Part shown: positions 8,179-17,341 of the stretch, one piece after another
How positions within the stretch are numbered: position 1 is the first letter of the stretch
How the letters are laid out: each line of letters opens with the position of its first letter
Assembly (NCBI GenBank): GCA_026126105.1
Contig: JAHCJV010000014.1
Span: 1 to 64,000, forward strand
Direction: 5' to 3'
Length of the DNA stretch: 64,000 bases
From: Enhydrobacter sp.
Lineage (GTDB): Bacteria > Pseudomonadota > Alphaproteobacteria > Reyranellales > Reyranellaceae
Program-made: the position numbers and the translations under genes
The notes under the pieces: model-generated
The model's input: only the letters and a program-made list of their open reading frames with translations
What the model was told of the DNA's origin: nothing
Database searches by the model: none

Positions 8179-9150
8179 ATGCGTCTGAGAACAGCGCTGC
8201 TCGGCCTGCTGACCGTACTGGCCGTCACCGCGCCCGCAATGGCGGAGTATCCCGACAGGCCGATCCGGATCATGGCGCCCTATGCGCCGGGCGGAAACAT
8301 CGACGTCACAGCGCGCATCATTGCCGACAAGCTCAAGGACGTGCTCGGCGTAACGGTGCTGGTCGAGAACAAGGCCGGCGCTTCCGGCATGATCGGCGCC
8401 GACATCATCGCCCGCTCTCCGCCGGACGGTTACAATCTGCTGGTCTCGGCCAACTCCATGGTCGACATCCCCGTGATCTACGGCAATGCCCCGTACGACT
8501 GGAAGACTGCGTTCCAGCCGATCAGCCATATCCAGGCGGTGCCGGCCGTGCTGGTCGTGCATCCCTCCTCGCCCATCAAGACGCTCGCCGACTTCGTCAA
8601 GGCCGGACGCGAAACGCCAGGCAAGCTGACCGTCGCCGATTCCGGCGTCGGCACCACCAACCACATCGTCCTCGAGCTGATGGCCGATGCCACGAGGGCC
8701 AAGTATACGGTCATCCACTACAAGGGCAGCGGGCAGGCGTCGATCGACGTGCTTGCCGGTCAGGTGCCGGCGCAAGTCGATCAGCTCAACAGCTCGCTCG
8801 GCCACATCAAGGCGGGCAAGTTGCGAGCGATCGCTATCACTTCCGACAAGCGCGTGGCAGAGCTGCCCGATGTCCCGACGGTCAAGGAGTCGGGCATCCC
8901 CGAACTCAAGGACTTCACCTACGCGACTTTCACCGGCCTGTTTGGACCGGCCAAGATGCCGCCGGACGTGGTGAAGAAGCTGAACGAGGCAATGGTGAAG
9001 GTCCTCACCGACCCGGCGACCGTGAAAAAGTTCGCCGACCTCACCGCGGTGGCCAAGCCCAGCACGCCGGAAGAACTCCGCGCGATGCTCGACGTAGAGG
9101 ACCGCACTGCCGTGCCCTTGATCAAGAAGCTTGGCATCAAACCGGAGTAG
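8179..9150 (+). CDS. Bug/TctC family periplasmic solute receptor
   Basis: A 323-residue extracytoplasmic receptor. The Sec signal peptide ends at about AMA-EYPDRP. The Bug signature PDRPIRIMAPYAPGGNIDVTAR follows, then VENKAGASGMIGAD and PPDGYNLL. These proteins bind carboxylates or related small molecules for tripartite tricarboxylate (TctAB) transporters, or act as orphan sensors. No tctA/tctB genes are nearby, so this is an orphan receptor. The ATG at 8179 has GGGAGGAAAAG upstream; a longer open frame upstream would destroy the signal peptide. Confidence 0.88.
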   Translation: MRLRTALLGLLTVLAVTAPAMAEYPDRPIRIMAPYAPGGNIDVTARIIADKLKDVLGVTVLVENKAGASGMIGADIIARSPPDGYNLLVSANSMVDIPVIYGNAPYDWKTAFQPISHIQAVPAVLVVHPSSPIKTLADFVKAGRETPGKLTVADSGVGTTNHIVLELMADATRAKYTVIHYKGSGQASIDVLAGQVPAQVDQLNSSLGHIKAGKLRAIAITSDKRVAELPDVPTVKESGIPELKDFTYATFTGLFGPAKMPPDVVKKLNEAMVKVLTDPATVKKFADLTAVAKPSTPEELRAMLDVEDRTAVPLIKKLGIKPE

Positions 9151-9158
9151 CACACCCA

Positions 9159-9518
9159 ATGACCTGGCTTCCCCCGGCGGTCGCGCCGATCGTCCTGCTG
9201 TTGTGTTCCAATCTCTTCATGACGTTCGCCTGGTACGGTCACCTGAAGTTCACCGACCGCCCGCTTTGGTTGGTGATCTTCGCGAGCTGGGGAATAGCCT
9301 TCATCGAATATTGCTTCGCCGTGCCGGCAAACCGCTGGGGGCACGAGGTCTACAGTGCTGCCGAGCTCAAGACCATGCAGGAGGTGATCACCCTCCTCGT
9401 GTTCGCCGCGTTCTCGGTGTTCTATCTCGGTGAACGGCTGACCCTGAACCACGCGGTCGGCTTCGCACTGATATTCGGCGGCGCGTTCTTCGTATTCAAA
9501 GGCCCGCTGCCGACCTGA
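9159..9518 (+). CDS. DMT family membrane protein (DUF486-like)
   Basis: A 119-residue membrane protein with four hydrophobic helices. It contains SNLFMTFAWYGHLKF and the C-terminal YLGERLTLNHAVGFALIFGGAFFVFK, as in the DUF486 branch of the drug/metabolite transporter superfamily. It lies eight bases after the Bug receptor and is probably cotranscribed with it. The transported substrate is unknown. Confidence 0.82.
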   Translation: MTWLPPAVAPIVLLLCSNLFMTFAWYGHLKFTDRPLWLVIFASWGIAFIEYCFAVPANRWGHEVYSAAELKTMQEVITLLVFAAFSVFYLGERLTLNHAVGFALIFGGAFFVFKGPLPT

Positions 9519-9551
9519 TGAAGCGGCGTTCGCCAAGTCCGCGGCAACCAG

Positions 9552-10817
9552 TCAGTCAGCCGACTGCGTGGAGAGGATCGCGGCCTTGGCACGTTCGCCG
9601 GCGCGGCGATTGCGGCGTTTCAGCCACCACATCAGGAAGCCGGTGACGGCAAAGATCGGAATGATCACACCCGAGACGAAGACCAGGAACTTGTAACCGG
9701 CGCCCAACCCCTGGCCGTAATGCAGCGCGCGCTGCCACGCGATTATCGTTTCGCCAGTGGAGAACGTCCTGGGATCGAACACGTCGACGATGCTCTTGCG
9801 CCACGGGTCGATGACGACGGTGATGGCGGGGGCGCCTTCTGCGTGTCCGGGGCGGATCATGCCGATGCGCAGTGCCTGGTCGGGCCGCGTCGGCAGAAAG
9901 GCGTTCAGAAAGCGCGCGTCGGGCACGCGCTCCCTCGCAAGCGCCAGCGCCTCGTCGAGCGTGATCGCGGTTGCGCCGCGTATCGGCTCGACCCTTGCCT
10001 GGAACTGCGCAGCGCGCATGTCGCGGCCTGGCCAGATGGCATTCACCGCACCAGAAATCTGCTGCGGGAAGGCGAGATAGACGCCGGTGAAGTTCACCAC
10101 CATGAACAGCACGAGGCTCCAGATGCCGATCGCGCCATGCAGCTCGCGATTGAAGCGAATGCCCTTGGCGGTACGGCGCACCGTGAAGGCCGCTTTCCAT
10201 TGGCCCGCCTTGGGCCACCAAAGATAAAGGCCGGAGCAGCCGAGCACGAGCATTGCCACGCCTAGCCAGCCAACGATCTCGCGACCAAGCCCACCCGAGA
10301 TGAAGACATGTCCATGCAGGTCGTGGAAGAAGCGCACCCAGCCGCTCATCGCCTGCTGAGTCTCGAGCAGCTCGAGCGACACCGGATCGATCAGGATCTG
10401 CAGGCTGCCGGCGAACGGACTCCGAACCGGGACGCGGCCTTGGGCCTGGCCTTGGCCGCCCTGCTGCTGCCCACCGCCCCGGAACTGGGCGCGCTCGTTT
10501 GCCATACCTGGGCGGGACAGGCGCACTGCGGCCGGCTCGCCCACATCGATCGGCCAGCGCACGGCAATCGGGATTCTGCCAGGCTCCTTCGTTGCCGCTC
10601 TTGCCGCCTCGATCAGTTCGCTCGGCGAGCGCCATTCGCCGGCAGTCTTGGCGGCCGGCTCGCCTTGGCCGAGCAGATGCTCGATGTCGTGTGCATAGAC
10701 CAGCACGGCGCCGGTGATGCCCATCATCACCAGCGGCAACATCAGGATCAGGCCGACCCAGAGATGAAGCTGCAAGAGCCAATAGCGGGCGGTTCGGCGT
10801 TGCGGCTTGGGCGCCAT
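9552..10817 (-). CDS. PepSY-TM family membrane protein (PiuB/FoxB-like)
   Basis: A 421-residue inner-membrane protein with four main helices: one at about 15-40, a central pair with FHDLHGHVF and ELHGAIGIWSLVLF, and a C-terminal one. PepSY-type periplasmic stretches lie between them. The conserved histidines (LHLWVG, HDLHGH, ELHG, LHYGQG) resemble the heme- or iron-linked reductases of the PiuB/FoxB group, which help release iron from siderophores. It follows feoB on the same strand after a 62-base gap, which supports a role in iron reduction or uptake. A much longer open frame upstream is spurious because it reads antisense through feoB. Confidence 0.85.
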   Translation of the reverse strand: MAPKPQRRTARYWLLQLHLWVGLILMLPLVMMGITGAVLVYAHDIEHLLGQGEPAAKTAGEWRSPSELIEAARAATKEPGRIPIAVRWPIDVGEPAAVRLSRPGMANERAQFRGGGQQQGGQGQAQGRVPVRSPFAGSLQILIDPVSLELLETQQAMSGWVRFFHDLHGHVFISGGLGREIVGWLGVAMLVLGCSGLYLWWPKAGQWKAAFTVRRTAKGIRFNRELHGAIGIWSLVLFMVVNFTGVYLAFPQQISGAVNAIWPGRDMRAAQFQARVEPIRGATAITLDEALALARERVPDARFLNAFLPTRPDQALRIGMIRPGHAEGAPAITVVIDPWRKSIVDVFDPRTFSTGETIIAWQRALHYGQGLGAGYKFLVFVSGVIIPIFAVTGFLMWWLKRRNRRAGERAKAAILSTQSAD

Positions 10818-10879
10818 CGAAATCCTCGTTTGCCAAATAAGCACGCTGGCTGGCGACGGCTGGCTGCGTGACGGAAGCC

Positions 10880-12757
10880 TTATCCCGCGCCTAGGGCACG
10901 GGCGATCTGGTTGGTCGCGAATGCCGCGCCATAGGCCAGCGCCAGCATGTAGAAGAAGGTGACGCCGACCCACTTCCAGCCGCCCGTCTCGCGGCGTATG
11001 ACGGCGAGTGTCGCGGCGCACTGCGGCGCAAAGACATACCAGGCAAGCAACGCAAGTGCGGTGGCGAGCGGCCATTGGTCGGCCAGGATCTGGCCAACCT
11101 TTTCGGGCGCGTCTTCGCCTCCCTCGACGGCGTAGATCGTGCCGAGGGCGCCGACGGCGACCTCGCGGGCAGCCAAGCCGGGGATCAACGCGACATTGAT
11201 TTGCCAGTTGAAGCCGAGCGGCGCAGTGACCGGCTCCATGGCCCGGCCAATCTTGGCCGCCAGACTGTAATCGATTGCCGGGTCGGTCGCGCCTTCGGGC
11301 GGCCGGGGGAAGGAGGCCAGCGCCCAGATCAGGATCATCATCGCCAGGATGATCGTGCCGGCCCGTTTGAGGAATGCCAGCGCACGGGTCCATACGCCGA
11401 AGGCGACGCTCCTGGCTTGCGGAATCTTGTAATCCGGCAGCTCGAGCATGAAAGGCTCACCGGAGGTGGTGCGCCAGAAGAGGCGCTTGGCAACGAACGA
11501 AACCCCGAGTGCTGCCATGATCCCCGCTGCGTAAAGGCCGAACATCACCAACCCCTGCAGGCCCACGAAGCCCCAGACCTCCCGATCTGGAATGAAAGCG
11601 GAGATGATCAGCGTGTAGACCGGTATTCTCGCCGAGCAGGTCATCAGCGGCGCCACCAGGATGGTGGTCAGCCGGTCTCGTCGGTCGTCGATCACGCGCG
11701 TCGACATGATCCCCGGAATGGCACAGGCGAAGGAGGAGAGCAGCGGGATGAAGGCGCGTCCGTGCAGCCCCGCGCCACCCATTATCCGGTCCATCAGGAA
11801 GGCGGCGCGCGCCATGTAGCCGAGGTCCTCGAGCAGCAGGATGAAGAGGAACAGGATCACGATCTGCGGCAGGAAGACGACGACGCTGCCCACGCCGGCG
11901 ATTAGGCCGTCCTTCAGGAAGCTCCGGACCAGATCCGGCAGGGGCGCCGCGCCCACCAGTGCACCCAGCCACGTGAAGGCTTCGGAGATGGCATCCATCA
12001 GCGGTTCGGCCCAGGCGAACACCGCCTGGAACATGACGAAGAGGATCGCCAGCAATATCACCAGCCCGCCAACCGGATGTAGCAGCACGGCATCGGCTTT
12101 CGCGGTGCCGGGGTCGAGACGGCCAACCTTTCGAATCGCGGCCTGCAGCATGCGGTCGGCCTCCCGCTGGCTGCCGCGCAGGGCGGCAGCGTCGGGCACG
12201 CGCCATGCCGAAGGAACGGCCGCCTGATGGGCGGCCAGCCGGGTGTCGAGTGCGGCGAGCAACGCATCGATCCCGCCGCGGCGTACGGCCACGGAGCTCA
12301 CGACGGGTATGCCGAGTTCGCGCTCGAGGGCTGCAATGTCGATCTCGATCCCACGCTTGCGGGCGATGTCCATCATGTTCAACGACATCATCACTGGCCG
12401 GCCAACCTGCTTCAGCTCGAGCGCAAGGCGCAGCGCCAGCCGTAGATTGGACGCATCGGCGACACAGACAATAAGGTCAGGCGCGCGTTCGGTCGCGATC
12501 TTGCCCAGCACCGCGTCGCGCGTGATCTCCTCGTCCGGCGACCGGGCACGCAGCGAATAAGTACCCGGAAGGTCGATGATCTCGATCGAGCGTCCGGCTG
12601 GCGTCGTGAGACGCCCGGTCTTCTTCTCGACGGTTACGCCCGGATAGTTGGCGACCTTCTGGCGGCTGCCGGTAAGGGCATTGAACAAGGCCGTCTTACC
12701 GCAATTGGGATTGCCCACGAGGGCGACGACGGGAGCGAGTTGGGCAGCGGTGTTCAT
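10880..12757 (-). CDS. feoB: ferrous iron transport protein B
   Basis: A 625-residue FeoB. The N-terminal G domain shows G1 (GNPNCGKT, residues 15-22), G3 (DLPGTYSL) and G4 (NMMD). The membrane part has the two Gate motifs (FLMDRIMGGAGLHGRAF and the later ARSVAFG region) and about ten helices. It is somewhat shorter than the E. coli protein (773). It imports Fe(II) across the inner membrane with GTP/ATP hydrolysis. It overlaps feoA by four bases, forming a classic feoAB unit. Confidence 0.95.
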   Translation of the reverse strand: MNTAAQLAPVVALVGNPNCGKTALFNALTGSRQKVANYPGVTVEKKTGRLTTPAGRSIEIIDLPGTYSLRARSPDEEITRDAVLGKIATERAPDLIVCVADASNLRLALRLALELKQVGRPVMMSLNMMDIARKRGIEIDIAALERELGIPVVSSVAVRRGGIDALLAALDTRLAAHQAAVPSAWRVPDAAALRGSQREADRMLQAAIRKVGRLDPGTAKADAVLLHPVGGLVILLAILFVMFQAVFAWAEPLMDAISEAFTWLGALVGAAPLPDLVRSFLKDGLIAGVGSVVVFLPQIVILFLFILLLEDLGYMARAAFLMDRIMGGAGLHGRAFIPLLSSFACAIPGIMSTRVIDDRRDRLTTILVAPLMTCSARIPVYTLIISAFIPDREVWGFVGLQGLVMFGLYAAGIMAALGVSFVAKRLFWRTTSGEPFMLELPDYKIPQARSVAFGVWTRALAFLKRAGTIILAMMILIWALASFPRPPEGATDPAIDYSLAAKIGRAMEPVTAPLGFNWQINVALIPGLAAREVAVGALGTIYAVEGGEDAPEKVGQILADQWPLATALALLAWYVFAPQCAATLAVIRRETGGWKWVGVTFFYMLALAYGAAFATNQIARALGAG

Positions 12758-13029
12758 GACATTTCCGTTACGATCACGGCCATGGCCTCCCGCCGTCGCA
12801 GAGCGATGGTTGTGGCCGCTACGCGGACCGCGATTGGATCGCCTCCGAACAGTCCCTGATGCAGCAGCTCGACCGCCGCCCCTTCGACAAAACCGAGTTC
12901 GATCAGCCGACGCTCCAGTTCAGGCGGAGGTAGCCCTACAGCTGGCGCGCGCTCAAGGTCGAGCGCCGTGATATGGCCGCGAAAGCCCACAGGAGCCTCG
13001 CCGAGTGCTATGGTTGGAGGAGCGGTCAT
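12754..13029 (-). CDS. feoA: ferrous iron transport protein A
   Basis: A 91-residue SH3-like FeoA protein. The recognisable pattern is LERRLIELGFVEGAAVELLHQG, then GGDPIAVRVAATTIALRRREA. It interacts with FeoB and is needed for Fe(II) uptake. It is first in the feoA-feoB-PepSY run, with the stop overlapping the feoB start (ATGA). The start codon is 59 bases from the divergent hydrolase gene, so the shared gap must hold both promoters. Confidence 0.92.
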   Translation of the reverse strand: MTAPPTIALGEAPVGFRGHITALDLERAPAVGLPPPELERRLIELGFVEGAAVELLHQGLFGGDPIAVRVAATTIALRRREAMAVIVTEMS

Positions 13030-13034
13030 TGCGA

Positions 13035-13051
13035 GTGCTTCCTACTAGCAC
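13035..13051. promoter_or_regulatory. inverted repeat upstream of feoA
   Basis: GTGCT-N7-AGCAC is a 17-base inverted repeat six bases before the feoA start, in the feoA/hydrolase divergent gap. It could be an operator for an iron regulator such as Fur, Irr or RirA, but it does not match a known consensus. Confidence 0.3.
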
Positions 13052-13088
13052 CCACAAAGGGAACCCGCCAGCACGAGGAGAGCACGGG

Positions 13089-13799
13089 ATGGCATCTATT
13101 GTTCTGGCGCATGGCGCCTGGTCGGCAGCGTGGGCGTGGAAGAAGATGCGCCCGCTGATGCGGGCGGCCGGGCACGAGTTCTTTGCGCCCACTTACACCG
13201 GTCTCGGCGAACGCGACCATCTGGCCCGTCCAGACATCGATCTTTCGACCCACATCCAGGATGTGCTGTCGGTGCTCGAGTTCGAGGACCTGAAGGACGT
13301 CACCCTGCTCGGCCATTCCTATGGCGGCATGGTCGCCACCGGCGTCGCCGACAAGGCGCCCGAGCGCATCGCCCGTGTGGTCTATATCGACGCCTTCGCG
13401 CCCAAGGACGGGGAAAGCCTTTTCGATTTGGTGGGGCCAAAGGCGGAAGCCAACATGCGGGCGGGCGCAAAAAAAGACGGCGACGGCTGGAAGCTGCCGC
13501 TCAACCCCATGCCGTCCGATACGGCGCCGGAGGACGCCGCCTGGGCGGTGCCGCGCAGACGACCTCAACCGATCAAGACTTTCGAAGAGCGGATCTCGCT
13601 CCGGTCCCAGTCCATACCGGCCCGCCATTACATCTATGCGAAAAGGAATGGACCGGGCGATGTATTCCGCCAGTTCGGCGAGCGAGCCAAGAGCGAGACC
13701 GGCTGGAAATATTACGAGATCGATGCCAGCCATAATCCGCACATCACCTGTCCGGACGTGCTGATGGCGTTGCTGACGGAGATCATGGCGGCCAAATGA
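13089..13799 (+). CDS. alpha/beta hydrolase (esterase/MenH-like)
   Basis: A 236-residue hydrolase beginning ASIVLAHGAWSAAWAWKKM, with the oxyanion HG motif. The nucleophile elbow GHSYGGM gives a catalytic serine, and the late DASHNPHIT contains the probable histidine. This is the plant-esterase / hydroxynitrile-lyase-like subgroup common in proteobacteria. A GAGGAG ribosome site precedes the ATG at 13089. It overlaps the CoA transferase gene by four bases, suggesting that it trims an ester or thioester in the same pathway. Confidence 0.88.
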   Translation: MASIVLAHGAWSAAWAWKKMRPLMRAAGHEFFAPTYTGLGERDHLARPDIDLSTHIQDVLSVLEFEDLKDVTLLGHSYGGMVATGVADKAPERIARVVYIDAFAPKDGESLFDLVGPKAEANMRAGAKKDGDGWKLPLNPMPSDTAPEDAAWAVPRRRPQPIKTFEERISLRSQSIPARHYIYAKRNGPGDVFRQFGERAKSETGWKYYEIDASHNPHITCPDVLMALLTEIMAAK

Positions 13800-15172
13800 G
13801 CGAGACCTTGGTTTATGAGGTCTTGCGTCAGCTCGACCGCCCCGCGCGCGCGGACGATTCGCTCACTTTCACACGAGCGGAAGACCCGGTCTTCATCACC
13901 CCTTGGCGCATCGCCCGAGCGGGCTCGGCAGCGCTCGGCGCGGTGGGGCTCGCGCTTTCCGACTTGTGGCGGCTCAAGACCGGCAAGCCGCAGGCCGTGA
14001 CCATCGACCGTCACGCCGCGGCCGCATCTCTGCGCTCCAACACCTACGTTCTTCAGGACGGCAAGAAGCCGGTATCGTGGGACCCGCTCGCCGGCCACTA
14101 TCGCACGCGCGACGGCCGGGTGATGTTCCTGCACACCAACCATCCGCACCATCGCGAAGGCGCATTGCGCATCTCCGGAGCCAAGGACGGGACACGCGAG
14201 GCGCTGGCTGAAGCCGTCGCGCGCTGGAACGGACTCGAGATCGAGGCGGCGATCGCCGAAGGCGGCTGCGTCGGCGGCCTGGTGCGGAGTCGCGAGGAAT
14301 GGACGGCTCATCCGCACGGTATCGCTGTGGCCAAGCTGCCGTTGCTCGACATCGTGAGAATCGGCGAGGCGCCGCCGCGGCCCTTGCCAAAGAGCGACCG
14401 GCCTCTTGGCGGCGTGCGCGTGCTCGACCTGACGCGTGTCCTGGCCGGCCCGACCAGTGGCCGTGTGCTGGCGGAGAACGGCGCGGAGGTGCTGCACATC
14501 GCGGCGCCTCACCTGCCCTATCAGACGGAAATCCTGATGGACACCGGACACGGCAAGCGCTGTGCCTGGATCGACCTGCGCGAGCCTGCCGGCGTCGGCA
14601 CGCTCGAGGGGCTGATCCGCGAGACCGACATATTCACGCAGGGCTATCGCCCCGGCACGCTCGCCGCACGCGGCTTCTCGCCGGAGCGCGTCGCCGCGCT
14701 GCGACCGGGCATCGTCTGCGTCAGCATTTGCGCCTACGGCCATGAGGGTCCATGGGCCGCGCGCCGCGGCTTCGATTCGATTGTACAGAACGTTACCGGT
14801 CTCTCCTCGGTGCAGGGGACGCTCGATGAGCCGCGCAACCTGCCGGTCCAAGCCCTCGACTACATCGCAGGCTACCTCGCCGCGCTCGGTGCAATGGTCG
14901 CACTCGCCCGCCGCGCAGACCAAGGCGGCTCCTGGCTGGTCCGCGTCTCGCTCGTCCAGGTTGCCCACTGGATCGCGAGCCTCGGGACGGTCGATGGCAC
15001 CGCCGGCCTGAAGGAATTGCCCGACGCGGACCTCGCTGCGCTGCTCATGGAAAGCGACGGTCCGTTCGGCCATTTGCGCCACCTGAAGCCCGTCGTGCAG
15101 CTCAGCGAGACACCCGCCTTCTACGCCCGCCCCGCCGAACCACTCGGCTCCTCGCCGGCGCGATGGACTTGA
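13796..15172 (+). CDS. family III CoA transferase (CaiB/BaiF-like)
   Basis: A 458-residue class III CoA transferase. The usual N-terminal block (LGGVRVLDLTRVLAGP, then TGHGKRCAWIDLR, and RGFDSIVQNVTG with the likely catalytic aspartate) does not start until about residue 200. The first 200 residues resemble the region normally found at the C terminus. It therefore looks like a permuted or two-part form, longer than the usual 390-410. It probably moves CoA between carboxylic acids; substrates are unknown. It overlaps the hydrolase gene (ATGA). Confidence 0.85.
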   Translation: MSETLVYEVLRQLDRPARADDSLTFTRAEDPVFITPWRIARAGSAALGAVGLALSDLWRLKTGKPQAVTIDRHAAAASLRSNTYVLQDGKKPVSWDPLAGHYRTRDGRVMFLHTNHPHHREGALRISGAKDGTREALAEAVARWNGLEIEAAIAEGGCVGGLVRSREEWTAHPHGIAVAKLPLLDIVRIGEAPPRPLPKSDRPLGGVRVLDLTRVLAGPTSGRVLAENGAEVLHIAAPHLPYQTEILMDTGHGKRCAWIDLREPAGVGTLEGLIRETDIFTQGYRPGTLAARGFSPERVAALRPGIVCVSICAYGHEGPWAARRGFDSIVQNVTGLSSVQGTLDEPRNLPVQALDYIAGYLAALGAMVALARRADQGGSWLVRVSLVQVAHWIASLGTVDGTAGLKELPDADLAALLMESDGPFGHLRHLKPVVQLSETPAFYARPAEPLGSSPARWT

Positions 15173-15174
15173 AG

Positions 15175-15195
15175 TAGCTAATCTACCTAGCTAAT
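15175..15195 (+). promoter_or_regulatory. tandem TAGCTAAT repeats before antitoxin gene
   Basis: TAGCTAAT occurs at 15175-15182 and 15188-15195, with the following bases also alike (CTA/TTA). Each core TAGCTA is itself a palindrome. The repeats end eight bases before the antitoxin ATG, in a short AT-rich patch between GC-rich genes, so they probably form the promoter and autoregulatory operator of the toxin-antitoxin pair. Confidence 0.45.
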
Positions 15196-15203
15196 TTAGA
15201 CAT

Positions 15204-15437
15204 ATGCCGACCTATACCATCCATGCTGCCAAGACCAACCTGTCAAGGCTTGTCGCCCGCGCCGAAGCGGGTGAGGAAGTGGTGCTGGCCCGAGGCAAGG
15301 CTCCGGTCGTGAAGATTGTGCCGATCGCCATCGCGCCTAAGCCGGAACGGAAATTTGGCGCGCTTAAGGGCAAGATAAAGATCGGTCCTGAGTTCTTCGA
15401 CCCATTACCCGAGGAAGAGTTGAAGCACTGGAAGTAG
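15204..15437 (+). CDS. Phd/YefM-type antitoxin
   Basis: A 77-residue antitoxin. The start MPTYTIHAAKTNLSRLVARAEAGEEVVLARGKAPVVKIVP is split between the typical Phd helix (AKTNLSRLV) and the strand region that forms the DNA-binding dimer. The acidic C terminus (FFDPLPEEELKHWK) is the usual toxin-neutralising segment. The PIN toxin starts two bases after its stop. Confidence 0.85.
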   Translation: MPTYTIHAAKTNLSRLVARAEAGEEVVLARGKAPVVKIVPIAIAPKPERKFGALKGKIKIGPEFFDPLPEEELKHWK

Positions 15438-15439
15438 CT

Positions 15440-15826
15440 GTGCGCCTTCTGTTGGACACACATGCTTTCCTTTGGTGGCTGGCAGGCCATCGATTGATGT
15501 CTCGCAGAGCGCGAGCTGAAATCGAAGCCACCGACGCCGAGGTTTTCGTAAGCGCGGCCTCGGCCTGGGAGATAACAACCAAGCATCGGTTGGGTAAACT
15601 TACTGAGGCATCTGTCGTCGCTCTCGATGTTCGTGCGACCATCGAAAGCCAGCGATTCGTCCCTTTGGCCATATCCGTAAGGCATGGCCAGGTCGCCGGC
15701 GCACTGCCTGGCCCTCATAGCGATCCCTTCGACAGGATGCTGATTGCGCAAGCGATGATAGAGAATCTGACGCTTCTCTCGAACGAGAGGAGTTTCGACG
15801 CCTATGGAGTCAAGCGTCTATGGTAA
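15440..15826 (+). CDS. PIN-domain toxin of a type II TA pair
   Basis: A 128-residue PIN protein. Acidic residues are D6 (LLLDTHAFLWWL), E44 (SAASAWEI) and D95/D98 (HSDPFDRMLIAQA). The last site reads LLSNERSF, where many relatives have an aspartate. It starts with GTG two bases after the Phd-type antitoxin. This subgroup (COG3744-like) is predicted to be an RNase. The module is unrelated in sequence to the VapBC pair at 7.5 kb. Confidence 0.85.
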   Translation: MRLLLDTHAFLWWLAGHRLMSRRARAEIEATDAEVFVSAASAWEITTKHRLGKLTEASVVALDVRATIESQRFVPLAISVRHGQVAGALPGPHSDPFDRMLIAQAMIENLTLLSNERSFDAYGVKRLW

Positions 15827-15946
15827 TGATCGAAGAGGCTTGACGAGAATGCGCTTTCGCTCAGCCAACGGCGATGGCGCTCACCTTGCGATCTCGAGCA
15901 CCATTTGTTGTGGCGTGGGCCCAGCGATCAGGTACGCAGTCTCGCT

Positions 15947-17341
15947 TTAGGCAGCAGCCCTGGGCACCGACTGAGCCTTGACCTGGCTGAGCGCTTCCAT
16001 GAAGCGCTCGCTGTAGGCTTGAGCGGTCGTGCGGAACACCTTGTCCTTCAGCGCGAGATGACGCTCGCGGCGTTCCGGGGCGGGCATGGAGAGCCCCTCG
16101 TGCATCGCCTCGGCAATGGCGTCGGGGTCGAACGGATTGACGATCAGTGCCTCAGTGAGCTCGTGCGCCGCCCCCGCGAACTGCGAGAGGACCAGCACGC
16201 CGGGATCCTCGTCGCTCTGGGCAGCGACGAACTCCTTCGCCACCAGGTTCATGCCGTCGCGCAAAGGTGTCACCACACCAACGCGCGCAGTCCGATAGAG
16301 ACCGGCAAGCGTCGTGCGCGGCGCCGCGCGAGTCGAATAGCGCAGCGGCGTCCAGTCGAACTCGGAGAAACGCCCGTTGATGCGGCCGGCCAGCCGATCG
16401 AGTTCGGATCGGAGCTTGCGGTATTCGTCGACCTCCTCACGCGAACGCGGACAGATCTGCAGCAAGTGGACCTTGCGGTGGTGCTCGGGATGCTTCTCCA
16501 GCAAGCATGCATAGGCCTCGAAGCGCTGCGGGAGGCCTTTCGAGTAATCCATTCGATCCACGCCGATCGCCAACGCGCGGCCGGTCAGACTTCCGGCGAG
16601 GCGCTGCACGACCTTGTCGTTCACCGCACGATCGGCATCGCGACTGAAGGACTCGGCATCGATGCCGATTGGGCATGTGAATACGCGCATCGATCGGCCG
16701 TTCAGCCGCACCCATTCGCCCTGCACTGTGGCGCCCAGTATGCGCTGGGCACAATCGCGGAAATCTCGCGCGTGCTCTTCCGTCTGGAAGCCGACGAGAT
16801 CGTAAGCGCAGAGATCGGCTATCAGTTCGCGCGCAACCGGCAGGGCCTCCATCATGGACGGCGGCGCAAAGGGAATGTGCAGGAAGAAGCCCATCGGCCC
16901 TTGGAAGCCACGCTCGCGCAACATGCGCCCCAGCGGGACCAGGTGATAGTCGTGCGCCCACAGCGTGTCGTCCAACTGCAGTACGCTACCGAGCGCGTCG
17001 GCGAAGCTGCGGTTGACCGCAAGGTATCCCTCGTAGTCCTGACGGCGGAAGCGCATCAGGCCGATGCGGAAATGCAGCAGCGGCCACAGCGCCCCATTTG
17101 CAAAGCCGACGTAGTAGCCGCGATAGTCGTCGGAACTAAGATCGATGGTGGCATAGGTCACGCCACGCGCCTCGACCAGCGCGGGCTGCGCCGACGGCTC
17201 CGAGGCCAAACGCCCGCTCCATCCGAACCAGATCGTGCCCGGCTTCAGAAGATCGCGTAACGCTACCGCAAGTCCGCCGGCCGTTGCTCCGCGCGCCTTG
17301 GGGATCGGGACGCGGTTCGAGACGATTACGACGCGTGCCAT
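15947..17341 (-). CDS. otsA: alpha,alpha-trehalose-phosphate synthase
   Basis: A 464-residue GT20 enzyme. It makes trehalose 6-phosphate from UDP-glucose and glucose 6-phosphate. Visible features are the N-terminal VVIVSNRVP and GGLAVAL, the conserved [16 protein letters not shown], the [16 protein letters not shown] loop, and [11 protein letters not shown] near the donor site. The ATG at 17341 is 16 bases inside the 3' end of the decayed GH15 gene. With otsB upstream it forms a trehalose operon that looks stress-controlled. Confidence 0.93.
   Translation of the reverse strand: MARVVIVSNRVPIPKARGATAGGLAVALRDLLKPGTIWFGWSGRLASEPSAQPALVEARGVTYATIDLSSDDYRGYYVGFANGALWPLLHFRIGLMRFRRQDYEGYLAVNRSFADALGSVLQLDDTLWAHDYHLVPLGRMLRERGFQGPMGFFLHIPFAPPSMMEALPVARELIADLCAYDLVGFQTEEHARDFRDCAQRILGATVQGEWVRLNGRSMRVFTCPIGIDAESFSRDADRAVNDKVVQRLAGSLTGRALAIGVDRMDYSKGLPQRFEAYACLLEKHPEHHRKVHLLQICPRSREEVDEYRKLRSELDRLAGRINGRFSEFDWTPLRYSTRAAPRTTLAGLYRTARVGVVTPLRDGMNLVAKEFVAAQSDEDPGVLVLSQFAGAAHELTEALIVNPFDPDAIAEAMHEGLSMPAPERRERHLALKDKVFRTTAQAYSERFMEALSQVKAQSVPRAAA

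Noticed and set aside
10818..11393. N-terminal extension of the PepSY protein by 190 residues
   Set aside because: It reads through the feoB coding region in another frame and carries no domain. Homologues start at about MAPKPQRR.
15905..17260. A 450-codon open frame opposite otsA, and similar long frames opposite other genes (for example 1310-2134, 4092-5279, 47802-48260)
   Set aside because: High GC content with strong third-position bias opens the antisense frame. The translated text is low in recognisable motifs, while the opposite strand encodes clear enzymes.
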